Shown: piece by piece, positions 1-12,700 of the stretch
Layout: each line of letters opens with the position of its first letter
Position numbering within the stretch: the first letter of the stretch is position 1
Assembly (NCBI RefSeq): GCF_031877795.1
Contig: NC_133948.1
Location: forward strand, 496,001-560,000
Direction: 5' to 3'
Length of the DNA: 64,000 bases
Source of the DNA: Strix aluco
Lineage: Eukaryota > Chordata > Aves > Strigiformes > Strigidae
Position numbers and translations under genes: made by a program
The notes under the pieces: generated by a model
Database searches by the model: none
What the model was told of the DNA's origin: nothing
Seen by the model: only the letters and a program-made list of their open reading frames with translations

Positions 1-3000
1 GCCTGTTAATGCCCTCGGGGGCTGGCAGCTCACCTTGGGGGACTGTGCAGCTGAACCCCTCCGGAGCAGAGGGGTGGGGGGTACCGGGGGTGCTGGCTGG
101 CCCGGGGCAAAGCGAGGGCTTTGGAAGGCAGATGCGAGGCGTGGCTGGAGCGTCTCTCCCCCGTCTGGTTCTCTGCCGTACGGGGTGCGCGCGGCAGCTG
201 CCCGAGTGCAGACCACACAGGCAGAGAGTGCTGGGTGGTCTGTGGGTTTGTGCAACCACTGGTGGGTTCTGGAGATAATTGCGGATCCATGAAAGCATCC
301 ACAGGGAGCTCATATCTGAATGTTTTCTGGAGCTTCCCACAGCTTGGTATTGTGAGTGTGTCAGGGCCCCGTGTGTGGATTCAGGGCTGCATCTCCAGGA
401 AGAGTCTTTGAGGAAGGTTTGCAGAACACAGGCCTGATGGAGATCCATTGTCCTGAGGCTGTCAGACCCCTGCAGCAGGAGGTCCCTCCCAGCCCTCCTG
501 AATGGCTGTGCTTGGTCATGAGTGGTATTTGGCTTGTCCAGAGTCCTAAAGAGTGCCGAGGCAAGAGCAGCCCTGGGCTGGTTTGGGTATGAACCCTCCT
601 TCCTGCCCTGGCCCAGCCACGTTCATCCTCAGCAAGCAGAGCCAGGCTCTGTGAGGCTGGTGGTAGGCCAGATCAGTCTGAGCTCAAGTCCTCCATGACA
701 CGGGTTTTCAGCCCCTTTCTCTGAGGCTGCCATGGGATCTTTGCTTTGTTCTTGCACCTCCAGGACAAAGGGTGGAAGCGGAGTTAACGCTGATACGTGC
801 AGGCAGTCCTCAGCCCCGGTTTGTGCTGTTTCCTCTGTTCGCTGCATGTCAGGCTGTCTTACACAAAGGGTTATAAATAAGCAGCGCTGCGGAGTCTGTG
901 CAGAGGCTTCCAAATGAGAGATTTCACTGTTCCAGATATCAGGGACCCCTCTACATTGCAAGAGCAAGGTAGAAATGATCAGTGCAGCATCCCAGAAGCC
1001 AGTGCTGATGCTCTGTAGAAAGGGCATTTGGCCAGAAGATTCAAGTCTCCCTCTTGTCACATTGAAATCACCTGGGCTCAGGTGCCTGACAGGCCACCTG
1101 GGGAGCCGACGGTATGCACTGGCTTGGGAGGAAAGGGGGTGGGCTGGCCAGGGCTCCAGACCTGCTCTGCCTGCTACAAAAGATCTCTGTCCATCCTCCA
1201 CCTATGGATTTTCTCACTCTTCTTTGTGTACACAAACACACAGGCAGGAGATGTGACAGATTTATGATACTCCCTTGGTTTTGTTCTAATAAAAAGCAAT
1301 CTGAGTGGTGAAGGAATAAATCTAGAGCTGCTTGGCTGTGAAACCAAGATGAAGGAGGCTCTGCTGATTAGAGTAATCAAGCGCCTATCCCCTGCAATAA
1401 ATTAATGTGTTAAAATCACTTGATGCCGAAGGTGAGGCTGGCGAGTGCCACCTGCTGACAAACAGCTGCTGCTTGGGAGGGTCGGGGCTGCTGGGCTGGG
1501 GCTGAAGCTCTGCACGCTCGCTGGGGCCTAGGTGAGCTGTGGGATGGCCCTGCCCTTCTAGGCTGGGATATCAGGCAGGATGTGCTAGAGGGATGTGCCC
1601 TGAGCACAGGGGTCAGGGGGCTGGCAACGCGTGAGATTGGAAAAGCACGGGTTTTATTTCCCGATCTGATTTTAAAATCTGTGCTACATAAAGTACGGAA
1701 ACGACTGAGCACTGCAAAACGTGCTTGGCTCGGTCAGCTGTGGCAGCCAAGGTCGGCAGGGGGGCCCGGAGGGGAGCAGATGGTGCTGAGTCCGTGCTGA
1801 TCCTGCAATGAACTTGGTATCGCGCAGGTCACCTCGGCAGGTTCCCAGCATCGCTCAGCACCAGCAGCGTACTCGTACTTCCACCAGGATCTCTGCGCCG
1901 GAGAGCGTGTGCAGGTGGACACAAGGTTTCTGTTTGCGTTCTTCGAGTTCTCCCGTTGGCCTGTAAGATGTAAACTCCCTGTTAGTGGGGAGCATCAGTG
2001 GTAGCATTGTTTTTTCTTTAGGGAACATGATGTGAGCTGGATCTGAAGACTGGTTGCAGCAACTGAGGAGAGCAAGAGAGAGGAGAAAGAAATTTTCTGA
2101 ATTTGTCTGTTGGTATGTGTCAGAACAGGTCAGGGGTACGTCAGGGGTGTGTCTCAGGCCTGTCAGTGGTAGATGGAGTGCACTTGAGTGCAGTATCTTT
2201 GCTCTTGTCTTTTCCTGCATGTTGCCTCAATCTGGTAGTATGAAGAGTGTGTGGCTGTACGTGTGTGTCTGTATGTCTGCTATAGGCCTACAGCAAGTAC
2301 ACAATCAACTATTAATATCTCATTGATGAACAGATCTGTTGGATGCTTGAGTTTTCTACTGATTTCCTGGCTGTGCAAATGCTTCCTGCTTTTATTTCTT
2401 CTCTGTGTTGATAGCCAAGAATTGACCCAGGCAAGAGGTAAAACTAAGGAACAGAGACAAGGCATTTCTTCAGAGTAAACGTTCTTAAAAAAAGGACATT
2501 GCAGACTAGTGTCCTGATAAAGTGTGTGAGCTTGGTCCTGAATCAGGAGACTGTAGCTGCTTTCCTGTTGTGTAAATTGGCAGAGGCACGTGGCATTGGA
2601 AGGTGTCTGAGAGGCAGAGCCGCGCCGCGCTTCAGAGGGACCAAGAACGTCCGAGTATGATCTGGACGGGGATTTCGTGGAACCCTTCATCGAATGCACG
2701 TGGCACCTTGAGGACAACGGGCACGTGTTAGCTCAGGGGTGGCCTTTTATGCCCGAGACTGTTGCGTTCGTTACTGGACGGCCCCAGCAGTGACTGGTTA
2801 CACTTCAGGCGTTGCACTACCATTGCTGTTCAATGTCTCATTTCCTTCCTCACCTTTTCTTTAAGGCCCACCTGTTAAAACTTTCTGGAAAGTTATCCTT
2901 TTCACATAAAATGGTTGTTCATGGCACTAAGCCAAGGACAACCTTTCTGGGGAGCACAGCTGCTGGATTAGTGAGACCAGAAAGGTGCAACATCATTTCC

Positions 3001-3571
3001 TCACCAGGGCAGTAACTTTTTGTAGCCGTGCCATCGCAGTCTCAGAGTGACGGTGTGCGGTGACTGGTGATGCCAGGAGAGCACGTGCAGCGCTCTGGGG
3101 GCCTGTCAGAAAGGGGCTCCAGGTCGGCTCTCGCATCTGACTTCAGAGGAACAGCAGCAAGTGCAGGCGTGATCTTCATGTCTTGTTGTTTGCCTGTTCT
3201 CATATTTCCTTTTGGTACCATGCTAGACTAATTGGGGCAAAACCCAAGTGCAGATCTTCCTGTGATAGTGGTCAGTTGTTAACGGGTCTGCACACAACCG
3301 CTATACCTACGTATGCAGGAAACACTGTGAGCAGCACTTGAGGCACTTGAGTTTGTTGAGAAGCCCCACAGCAGTGTAATAGCTGTCTGCAAGCTGGTTC
3401 ACCCTGCCATTAATGTCATTGTTCGTTGTGGTGTGAAGCTGAGTGGGAAAATAAAGCCCTGCCATGAAGCATCTTACATAACAGAGTCCTCTGGATGGAC
3501 AGGGGCTGGCTCATCGTCAGTGTGGACCTCAGATGTCTGCAGCTAACCTCTCGCTTGCCTTTCACCCGCAG
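1..3571 (+). other. TTC28: TTC28 intron (upstream of first visible exon)
   Basis: No convincing exon is visible here. The acceptor ending at 3571 follows a pyrimidine-rich tract (3549-3568). A small CpG-richer patch at about 2611-2790 is open in one + frame and looks faintly coding; it is listed as a finding, not as an exon. Otherwise unremarkable intron of mixed composition. Confidence 0.6.
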
Positions 3572-3716
3572 GAGCTGCCAGAGCATGACCAGCCTGTTCA
3601 GCAGCACCGTGTCTCCCGTTAAGGATGGGACATCATCTCTTCCGAGGAGGCAGACTTCCTTCACCAAGCCCCCACTCCGTGCGCTCTACGACTTACTGAT
3701 AGGACCTATGGAAGGA
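3572..3716 (+). CDS. TTC28: TTC28 exon: start of region before the CHAT core (first exon in window)
   Basis: Acceptor ...cccgcag|g and donor gga|gtaagc. The first base completes a codon, then 48 codons follow. They encode the conserved stretch [14 protein letters not shown], the basic SSLPRRQ and then [28 protein letters not shown] is the helix that opens CHAT domains ('LyelLi.P' pattern). It ends exactly between codons, so the next exon starts in phase 0. Confidence 0.95.
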
Positions 3717-6700
3717 GTAAGCCTTTGCACGGGAAAACGTAGAGATTCATTTGGCAAAATGCCCTGTCAGTGTGGGAAAGCGAGAACAGGCAGCTTGGGG
3801 ATTGTATCTAAAGCGTGGTGGTTTTCACTTGCCCTTCTCAGATGATGAGGCTGGGTGTGTTGGGAGGCAGAAACAAGGGATGTTGCTGGTGGTACCACGT
3901 CCAGTCAGCTGCCAAAATACCAGCGTTGGTGCCACTTCCAGGCACACCCGCCTGCACAGGGTGGAGGGCACAGGCCCCGGTGTCACCCTGGACTGGTGGT
4001 CCCGGGGTGAGTGCAGAGGGGAGCTGTCTGGTGGGGTGTCCTGCAGCAGCCCTGGCTGGCCCGTGCGGGGCCAGGAGCGGCAGCGCTGCCCCTGGTTCCA
4101 GTCTCGCAGAACAATGGCAGGATAAATTAAAAAGTCCTGTCTCTGTCGTGCAGATCTCTAGCTAGAAGAGGTAAAGTCACTCAGTCAAGAGTCAGTCTTT
4201 TCTCAAGTTGTATCCAGCTGAACAAACAGGTCGAAATGTCTTGATTCTGTTACGTGAGAGGGAAAACCAGCTCTACCATAGGTTACTGTAAGGGCTATTT
4301 AGATGCTTTAATCTCATCTGCAGAAGTCACCTCCACTGCAGAGGCATAACCTGTGTTAGCTCTGCCAGCCTGCCGTCCCGTGGTCACGCCATGAGCCTTG
4401 GAGAGCAGGGCCTTCAGCTCTGGAGGCGGCACGTGCATCCTCTTGGCAGAGCGAGGAGGTCAGCCCTGCTTAGGGGGTTTTTCTGTCATCTTCTACAACA
4501 TTCTTGAGAAAGCTTCACCTGGGAGTTTGCCTGCCTACACCTACTGTAAATAGGTAAGACAGGCCAGAAGGAAATCCTCATGCGGAACCCCAGGGGCCTG
4601 CTTCTCCTTCCCGGTGAGGATGCGCTGTGGTTGGGCACGGCTTGGCAGGTTTGGGTGTCTGAGGCCCGAAGTTGGCTCCAGTGAGTCACTGTAGGGCTTG
4701 GCAGGGCTTCCAGAGAGCACAGAACTAGCAGATACAGCATCCTGACTAGCCACTTCCAAAGAAGATGCAGGTCAGGCCCTGTGTCTGGTTTGGCAGTCCC
4801 ATTATAACAGAAACTTCCAACTACAGTGATGCTCACTGCAGGTGAGGGACCCATCGAAGCCAGCAGCTGTGAGCTGGCCTCACCCCGCACCGCTCCCCGC
4901 CAGCGACCGACCAGAGACTTTTCCACCCTCGTGACAAATCACCAGTGTAGCCGGTATCATTGCTGTGAAGTAGAGCCCATGTTCCCATGCCCGACAGTTC
5001 ATGCTTTTCTCCTTTTTCTCACTGAAGAGATTCTTTTTTATTAGAACTCACCCTAAATTTAATTCTTGGAAACATACAAAACGCAAATGATCCTCATTTT
5101 ATTTCTGTTTCTGTAATGCACATGCAGCCATCATGAGGGAAAAAAATACTAAACTCTAGGGGTTTTACATACAAATAAAAATTCTGCTAGGCACATGTCA
5201 CTGTGGCTCAGATGCTCTGATTGTGTTGTTGACAGCTAAAGCTCCTGGAGCAGTAAGTAAAATTGAATATGTATTAAAAAACAGACAAACAAACAGAAAA
5301 GCCCCAAAAAACATTTCTGGAAAGCAACAACTGCCCTGGTGGGAAGCTGCTGCTTGTCAGCTGCAGAAGGAGGCCCAGCGGGCTGGAGGCTGGTGAACTC
5401 GCTGCAGAGCTACGAGCTGGTTCGCCCCGGGCAGGGAGTGCCGGGGGGCTCCCTCGGGCTGCTGGGGCTGGGGACAGTGTGCCAGGATGGAGCAGGAGTG
5501 GGGCTGCCCTGCACCTCCGTCTGCAGGTGGGCAGGGCGAGCTCGGAGCCGTAAAGAGGACAGGAGAAACTGCAAGAAGTCAGCAACTATTTTTAACTCCT
5601 TTAAAATGAAAATTTTCTTATCCTTGAGCAGTTTTGTTCCCACTTCAAATGGCAAGAAGCCTTTAAAAGCACCTCGCTGTCTCTCTTCAACTCTCTACTG
5701 TTTGACATTCTCCCTCACAGCTGGCCTGGTTTCTGGTATTTCTGACTTGCTCCAGACTCCCTGTGGAGGAGACCGCTGGACTGATTTTTCTATTTCTTTA
5801 GTAATGTTGATTCATCTTTGCTGCTGCCTGAATACTAAAGCCTGAGACTGACTGCAAATTCCTGTTATTCTTTGATTGCTGGTGAGATGGGGTCAGTGTA
5901 TCTCAAATTAATCATCAGCGGTCAGTGCATCGCAGGGCAGTCTGCAAGTCTGCGCCAGACAGACCCTGAGCAAGTGGAGAGGAAGAATTGTGTGTCAGGA
6001 CCAGAGTGCGTTTGTCTGAGCTCTACTTATAAAACTTCCCACAAGCAGTAATATTCACCCTCAAAATGCACGACACCCTTTTCTGTTGCACTGTCTGATT
6101 ATCCAACATGTCTGCGCTTCAGGATTTTCTGACGTTACTTCTGTGCCCCTCTTGTTTCAAAAGCCTGCGCTTCCATTAGACATTCACAGTAGCAGTTCAC
6201 TGTTGGCAGGGAAAGAAGATTCTTCCCTCCCCTGTTAAATGGGGACTCAACTGAAATAAGCCTGCTCTAAAGCAGGGGCGTTCTCAGCTGAAATAGGCGT
6301 GCTCTAAGCGGGGATGTTAAAGGGAGTGATGTTTGATAAAGAACAGAAAAGAGGTAGAACGTGGATGTTATTTGTTCCAAGAAGAAAGTATCTAGCTAGC
6401 ACTTCAGAGGCTTTGGTGGTTATTATCTATGAAATGTAAGCCATGTGTTTGAAAAATATACTTCCTTTACTGCTGTTCTGTTGAAGCCCCGAAATCAGGA
6501 AGAGGTGATGTTTGGAGGCATTGGGAGCGAGTTCAGAAATCCACAGGCAGTTTTGTCTGCATTTGCTGAGCAGCCTGAGTAGCTGTTATTCTCCTGTCAA
6601 AACAGATGTTTGCTGCATCTGATGGCAATTAAAATGGCTTAAAATGAAAATTCTCGAATTGAGAATCCAGAGACAAGGATCTAGTCCTGCATCCTAGATC

Positions 6701-9700
6701 CTTGTCTCCGTCCTGCAGTGAACACTGCAGAGTTAGCTTGCCTGTGGGAACATCGAGCAGTCCAGACAGAAATAAAACTACACTAGTTGAGCTGGTTGTC
6801 TCCAAAACTATGTCAAGTTGAGGACTTGGTCTCATCCAAGCTAAAAATTTGATCTTCAAATGAATGGTTTATTACTAGGCCAAGTTATGGCTGCTTAAAG
6901 GTGTAGAATTGCTTAGAAATTTACTGCCGTTTTGCATGAGAGTCCTTTAGACTCTCTTTTTTTGTGCTGCAAGTGTTTAAGCTGGAGCAAATTTCAGTGC
7001 TTTGAAGTTACTCTTTCCTGGGGTGATAACTAGTTATTTTTACGATATACTAGATGAATAAGTGTGAAATTCCCACAGTTATGTGGGACCAGGAGCAGCT
7101 GCCACTTTTTGTGCCCAGCTGCGTGGTATTAATCTCTCTGCCTCACCTCTCCATCCGTAAGATACTTTCTGTTCAGACCTGTTTGTGCCTCTGGGTTGAT
7201 CACAGTGTCAAGTGTCTTGAAGTGCAGGTCACAGGCACAATCTGTCTGTAGATTGTTTGCTCTCATATAGGTAAATTCTATTTTGAAATTCAGTATCAGA
7301 AAGAATAATCTCTTTCAGAGGATAAGGTGATAATAATATTGACAAGACGTAGGTGGTTGAGGTTAGCAAAGATTTTACGCTGGAGTGGGAGGAGTTGCTG
7401 AGGCCGGGTGTGACAGCGAGGTCTGTACAGTGTGTCCGTGGGCTCAAGGCTCCTTCATCTCCGCAGGGTTGTTTGTGCACGGGTGAGCAACAGTCCCGAT
7501 GTGTCAGTGTGCATTCGCCCGTCACCGCCTTGTGCTGACACAGGGTGTAATTCTGATGTGGGTATTTCCCAGCCTGGCCTGGGGTCAGCCTAGAGCCTGG
7601 GCCTTGCAGAGGGCAGGCTGGGGCACTGATGGGGTGAAAGAGCCGAACTGATTCTCTCTCTTTGCTTTTCAGGGTTTGATGCATTCCAGCGGGCCTGTCG
7701 GCCGCCACCGCCAGCTGATCCTGGTCCTGGAGGGAGAACTGTACCTCATCCCTTTCGCTCTCCTGAAGGGCAGTTCCTCCAACGAGTACCTCTACGAGCG
7801 CTTCAGCCTCATTGCGGTGCCGTCCATCCAGTCGCTGAATCCCAGCTCCAAGGTCTGGCCCTGCCTCGTGAGCTCTCTCTGACAGCCCCTCCGCGGTGGC
7901 GGGGGGGGTCCTGTGCATGCCAGAGGGCAGCAGCTCTGTCCTGCCACACCAGACACAGGAACAGAAACCACCAAGGTGCCCGCTGCCGAGGCACCCCCGT
8001 CCCCATGAGCATGTTGAGCACCGCAGCTGCGGGGTCGATGCCGGTGTCGTTCCTGCAGCACAGAATCGCAGCCCCGGGCATGCCGGAAGGACGAGGGGTT
8101 GGGTCATTGGGTTACCCTTGTCTGAAGGGTGGCATGTCCTGGGGTGTGCGACTACACGGCAGGCTGCAGAAATGTAGGTGTTTGTGGTCTGTACTGCGCT
8201 TCCGTGGCAAGCTCACTTCCTATCATGTCTCTGGTACATTTACCCACATTTTAGCTTTCTGTGGGGAGAAGGCCACTGATGTCTCCTGACACTGAAGCTG
8301 TAAGGGAAGCGAATACCACAGGCAGACCCTGAGCAGCATCTTCATGCTGATGTTTGGCAGCAGCATTTCTAAGGCCCAGCTCTCCAGGGAGAATGCCCTA
8401 AGTCACGTTCTGCTGCACTGGGTTAAACACAGCAAAAGGGTCTGAACCTCGTCAGCGTTACTGCCATGGGAATTAGACTTTTCTGTCCAGCATTAGGTCC
8501 AGTCATCAGCAGCATGTGGCACCATGCTGTTGGCAGTGGTGATACTGCTCCTTGAAGTACAGGTGAGAGAAACCAGTTAGTGAGTGGTTACAAGTCTTCC
8601 CGTAAGGTGGGAGGCTGGGATCTTCTTCATGCTTTTAGCTCTGCTACAGCCTTCAAAGGGAGCTGGGCTAAGTCTGTTGCTTTCTGTCTTACCTACCTGT
8701 TCACCCAAGATGTGGGGATAGAAATTCTGGCTAGACTAAAGTGGAAGATGTTCTTTGGAATAATTAAATGGAAGAAACTAAAGAAATGCAAAGGTTTTTT
8801 GTAATTATAACAGACTTCTGTTTAGAGCCAAAGAGACAGGCTGTTTTATTACCAGCACCATAACAAACAGATCTTTGAACGCCATTTTCTCTTTCTCTCT
8901 GCAGTCCCATGTGAGGAAGAATACTCCTGCTTACTCCAGCTCTACCTCAATGGCAGCTGTCATAGGGAATCCCAAGCTCCCTTCAGCAGTTATGGACAGG
9001 TGGCTGTGGGGACCTATGCCCTCTGCAGAAGAGGAAGCCTATATGGTATCTGAGTTACTTGGCTGCCAGCCCTTAGTTGGCACTGCAGCAACAAAGGAGA
9101 GGGTCATGAGTGCCCTCACTCAGGCAGAATGTGTCCACTTTGCAACCCATGTCTCTTGGAAACTGGCTGCTTTGGTCCTGACACCCAACACTGACAGCAA
9201 TCCAGGCAGCAGCAAGAGCTCTTTTGGGAACCCCTACACAATCCCAGAATCCCTTCGGATGCAGGATGATGCCAGTGATGTGGAGAGCATCTCCGACTGC
9301 CCGCCTCTTCAGGAGTTCCTGCTTACAGCAGCTGATGTCCTGGATCTGCGGCTGCCGGTCAAATTAGTGGTTCTTGGCTCTTACCAAGAGTCCAACAGCA
9401 AGGTCACCGCTGATGGAGTCATTGGCTTGACAAGAGCGTTCCTGGCTGCTGGGGCTCAGTGTGTCCTCGTGTCGCTCTGGCCTGTTCCTGTGGCTGCTTC
9501 CAAAATGTTTGTGCATGCCTTCTATTCCTCCCTCTTAAACGGGATGAAAGCCAGTGCAGCCCTTGGAGAAGCGATGAAAACTGTGCAGAGCAGCAAGCAG
9601 TTCTCCCATCCATCCAACTGGGCAGGTAGGAGGAATCTGCTTTTGGACAAATAAGACAGGTTTTCTATGAAGCACTCTTACACCAGATGGTTTGAGTTGA

Positions 9701-12700
9701 GCGAGGAGCAGTGCTGGGGGGTGGTGGGCAGCAGCAAGTGCCCTGTGCTCTCCCAGAATTCAGTCCCCGTGTTTCAGACCCTGATTCACCTGAGTGTGGC
9801 TGAATGTCAGTGTCATGGAAAACATCAGTATTCCACTGTGTGTGGTAAGAGGGTTGTGGATTTGGTATAATTTAAAGGAATTGTGAGGTGAAGTGTGTTC
9901 CATTGCTGGTTTCATGCCTGGAAAGAAATAATGTGCAGTACAGTAACTCATCCCCTGTGTCATGTTTCCCTGTGTACTTGGGATGGAGTTAGCTGGAGCA
10001 AATTTACAGAACCTTCTCACTGAGAATTTAGTGAAACTCTAACAAGGAGGCAAGAGTGTTACTTCTGGAAGTTGCAGCAGCAACCAGTAGCTGATTTCTG
10101 TGACATAAACCTTGCAGGGCTTACGCCTTTGGTCCTGCTAGGAGAAACGTTTCCCTTGCCTCCACTGGAGATTTCTCAGCAGCGTAAGCTCCGTGGTGGA
10201 GGGCTGGTGCTTGCTTCCTCTCAATTAGATGAGTGAGTTGAGATTCAGACAAAGTGTTGGAGTTCAACAGTGTTGTTACAGGGATATGTACAAATAACTT
10301 GCATTTTTTTTCCCAGCACAAGTCCTTGTTTTTGAAAGCCACAGACATTCCCCAGATGTGTTTTTTTGCACAGGCAGCAATACCATGTTTTTTAGATCAG
10401 GAAGCTGTTGTGAGTATGGCTTTGGTGTAAACTCTGTGTAGCTGGAGGAGCGGGAAACTCACTAGAACTTCTTAAAGTGAGCTCTGGGAGTTAGGCTGAC
10501 AGGGTGATTTCAGGCATGTTGAGTCCAGTGTTAAGATGTGATTCAGACAACACCAGATGGGAGCTGAGTTTAGGTTACAGTCCACAGTTCAGTTTGTATT
10601 TTATTTTCCTTCTAAGATTTTTCTGCCTCAAAAGGAAAGAGCATTTAAAAAAAAAAAAAACAACTGACCACTTCCTAGACAAAACAGATGAGCATGGACA
10701 TGGTGCTTGGCATCACCACCAAGGAGAGGCTTCCAGCGACTCAGGCTGGCTTAGTAGCACCCCTTCCATGGTGTGTGAGCAAGTTACACACAGGCCCTGA
10801 CTTTCACCTTTGACTTGACGGTGAGTCTCAGATGGAGCATCAGGGCGAGGACGGGCAGCCGCACGCCTCGCTGCAGCGGATGGGCAGGGGCAGGCAGGGC
10901 TCCCTGCGCTGGCATGTGGAGAATCTAACGTTTGGATGGGGCATGAGCCAAGGCTGGTTTCTCAGTTCTCTGTTTCTGCGAGCACTGTTGAGCAGCTATT
11001 GATTTCCGCTGCTGTAAAGGAGACATGGAGCATGCTAGGACAAGTTTAGCTGCAATACAGTGTTTTTCCACTTGCTTGAACAGGAAAACACTATTGATTT
11101 AATAGAAGAGAACAGTAAGAAGCATCTAGAATCTTTCTGGAAGCTTGGTCTGAGGGACCGGGCAGGGAGCAGGCAGCTGCTCTGGGAAAAGAACATCACC
11201 CTGCAGGGCACAGTAAACCATCACTCCGAGGGGGCAGAGGATATCTGCTTCTGTTTTGAACATTTTCTACAACAAAAGGAGATTGAGTCTCTTACTCTGA
11301 ATCCTGCAGGCTTCATGCTTATTGGGAGCGATATGAAGCTGAACAGCCCTTCTTCGCTGGTAGGACAGGCCCTGACTGAGATTCTGCAGCACCCTGAAAG
11401 GGCACGAGATGCTCTGCGTGTCCTGCTACATCTGGTAAGAGAAGGGAAGTTCTGCCTCACCCCGCGGGCACGGGGGAGGCACTGCAGCCCCTGGGCTTGT
11501 GGGATCACCTTACCTTGGGGTAGCAGCTGGAAATGGTGAGTGGGAAGAGAAACGTCCCAATGTGTAGCCACTCCCACTTGAATATCTACCCCCAGCCGTT
11601 CTCCCTTACCATGAGGTGGTCTCTTGTGAAAACTCTGGGTCAGTGTGAAAAGACCAGGACACCTGATCAAGTGTCTAGAGCAAAAAGAGGCAAAGTAAGC
11701 AAAGTCATACATTGTATTGTGACAAAATCCTCCCCAGACCCACCCAGTTTGCATTAGCTGTTGAATTGGGTCTGTGCTTTAAAAATGAGATAATCATTGG
11801 GGTTAATTGTTTCTACAAGAAAATAGCTATAAACGTTGCAGTCATGGAGATGCAGAGCACAGTGACTGCTGACTCTTTGCATACTTGGAAGATAAGAGGC
11901 ACTTTTGTCCCCAGATGTGCCAGTAGCCTGTTGTGGGGAGCAGCCGGACTGAGGCCAAACCGCCAGATGGCCTGAATAATCTCTCATAACTTTTAATAGT
12001 TTTCTTTCCAGTATGTCTTCTGTGGTCCCACAGGAATGTGGAGTATTCATTGGATGATGGAAACCCGTGAATATTGCCAGTCATCCCAGTTGCTGGGTTT
12101 TGTGGACACACATCTCTCTTTACTCTTTACCGTATAGCTGCAGACTCCCGCCTGGTAATAAGAGACTGGAACCTGAATGTGAGCTGTCTTTTGGGGAGAA
12201 ATGCAGCTGCTAGGCCTGTAGGAAACTATCACAATCAAACTGGTACTTAGTTTCCTGTGGCGTTACTTTCCCCAGCATCCCAGAGAATATTGACGCTCAT
12301 CACAGTGATTTTACAGCTGTGAGTGCTGAGTGGCTGAAGCCTGTTTTCAAGGGCATTAACATCCTTCTGTGTAAGACGGGCCAGGTTCAGCATCGGCTTT
12401 GCCGTCTCTCAGCCTGCTGCTCCTGCCTCTTCACTGTGTAAAAAGAGGCGGTTAGTAAAAATCTCTTACAAAATAAGCTAATACTGTCTTTTCCCCAAAG
12501 GTGGAGAAATCATTGCAGCGAATCCAGAACGGGCAGCACAACTCCATGTACACCTCCCAGCAAAGCGTGGAGAATAAAGTGGGCGGCATTCCCGGCTGGC
12601 AGGCGCTGCTGACCGCGGTGGGGTTCCGGCTGGACCCCCCGGCCAGCGGCCTCCCAGCAGCAGTCTTCTTCCCAACCGCCGACCCCGGGGACCGGCTGCA

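Larger units (their letters stand above)
3717..7672 (+). other. TTC28: TTC28 intron
   Basis: Intron of 3,956 nt with no exon or clear transposon seen. It carries a tandem duplication (6246-6318) and two adjacent perfect hairpins (6670-6730), annotated separately. An A-rich tract lies at about 5274-5312. Confidence 0.8.

Noticed and set aside
7229-8107. Antisense open frame of 292 codons across the TTC28 exon at 7673
   Set aside because: It is the shadow of a conserved coding exon on the other strand plus GC-rich flanks, has no family resemblance and no supporting splice or promoter signals.
11060-11309. Open in-frame extension upstream of the TTC28 exon at 11310, which would add 83 residues
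   Set aside because: The possible acceptor at 11083 would join the preceding exon in the wrong phase, and the family sequence runs straight from NWAG to FMLIGSD.
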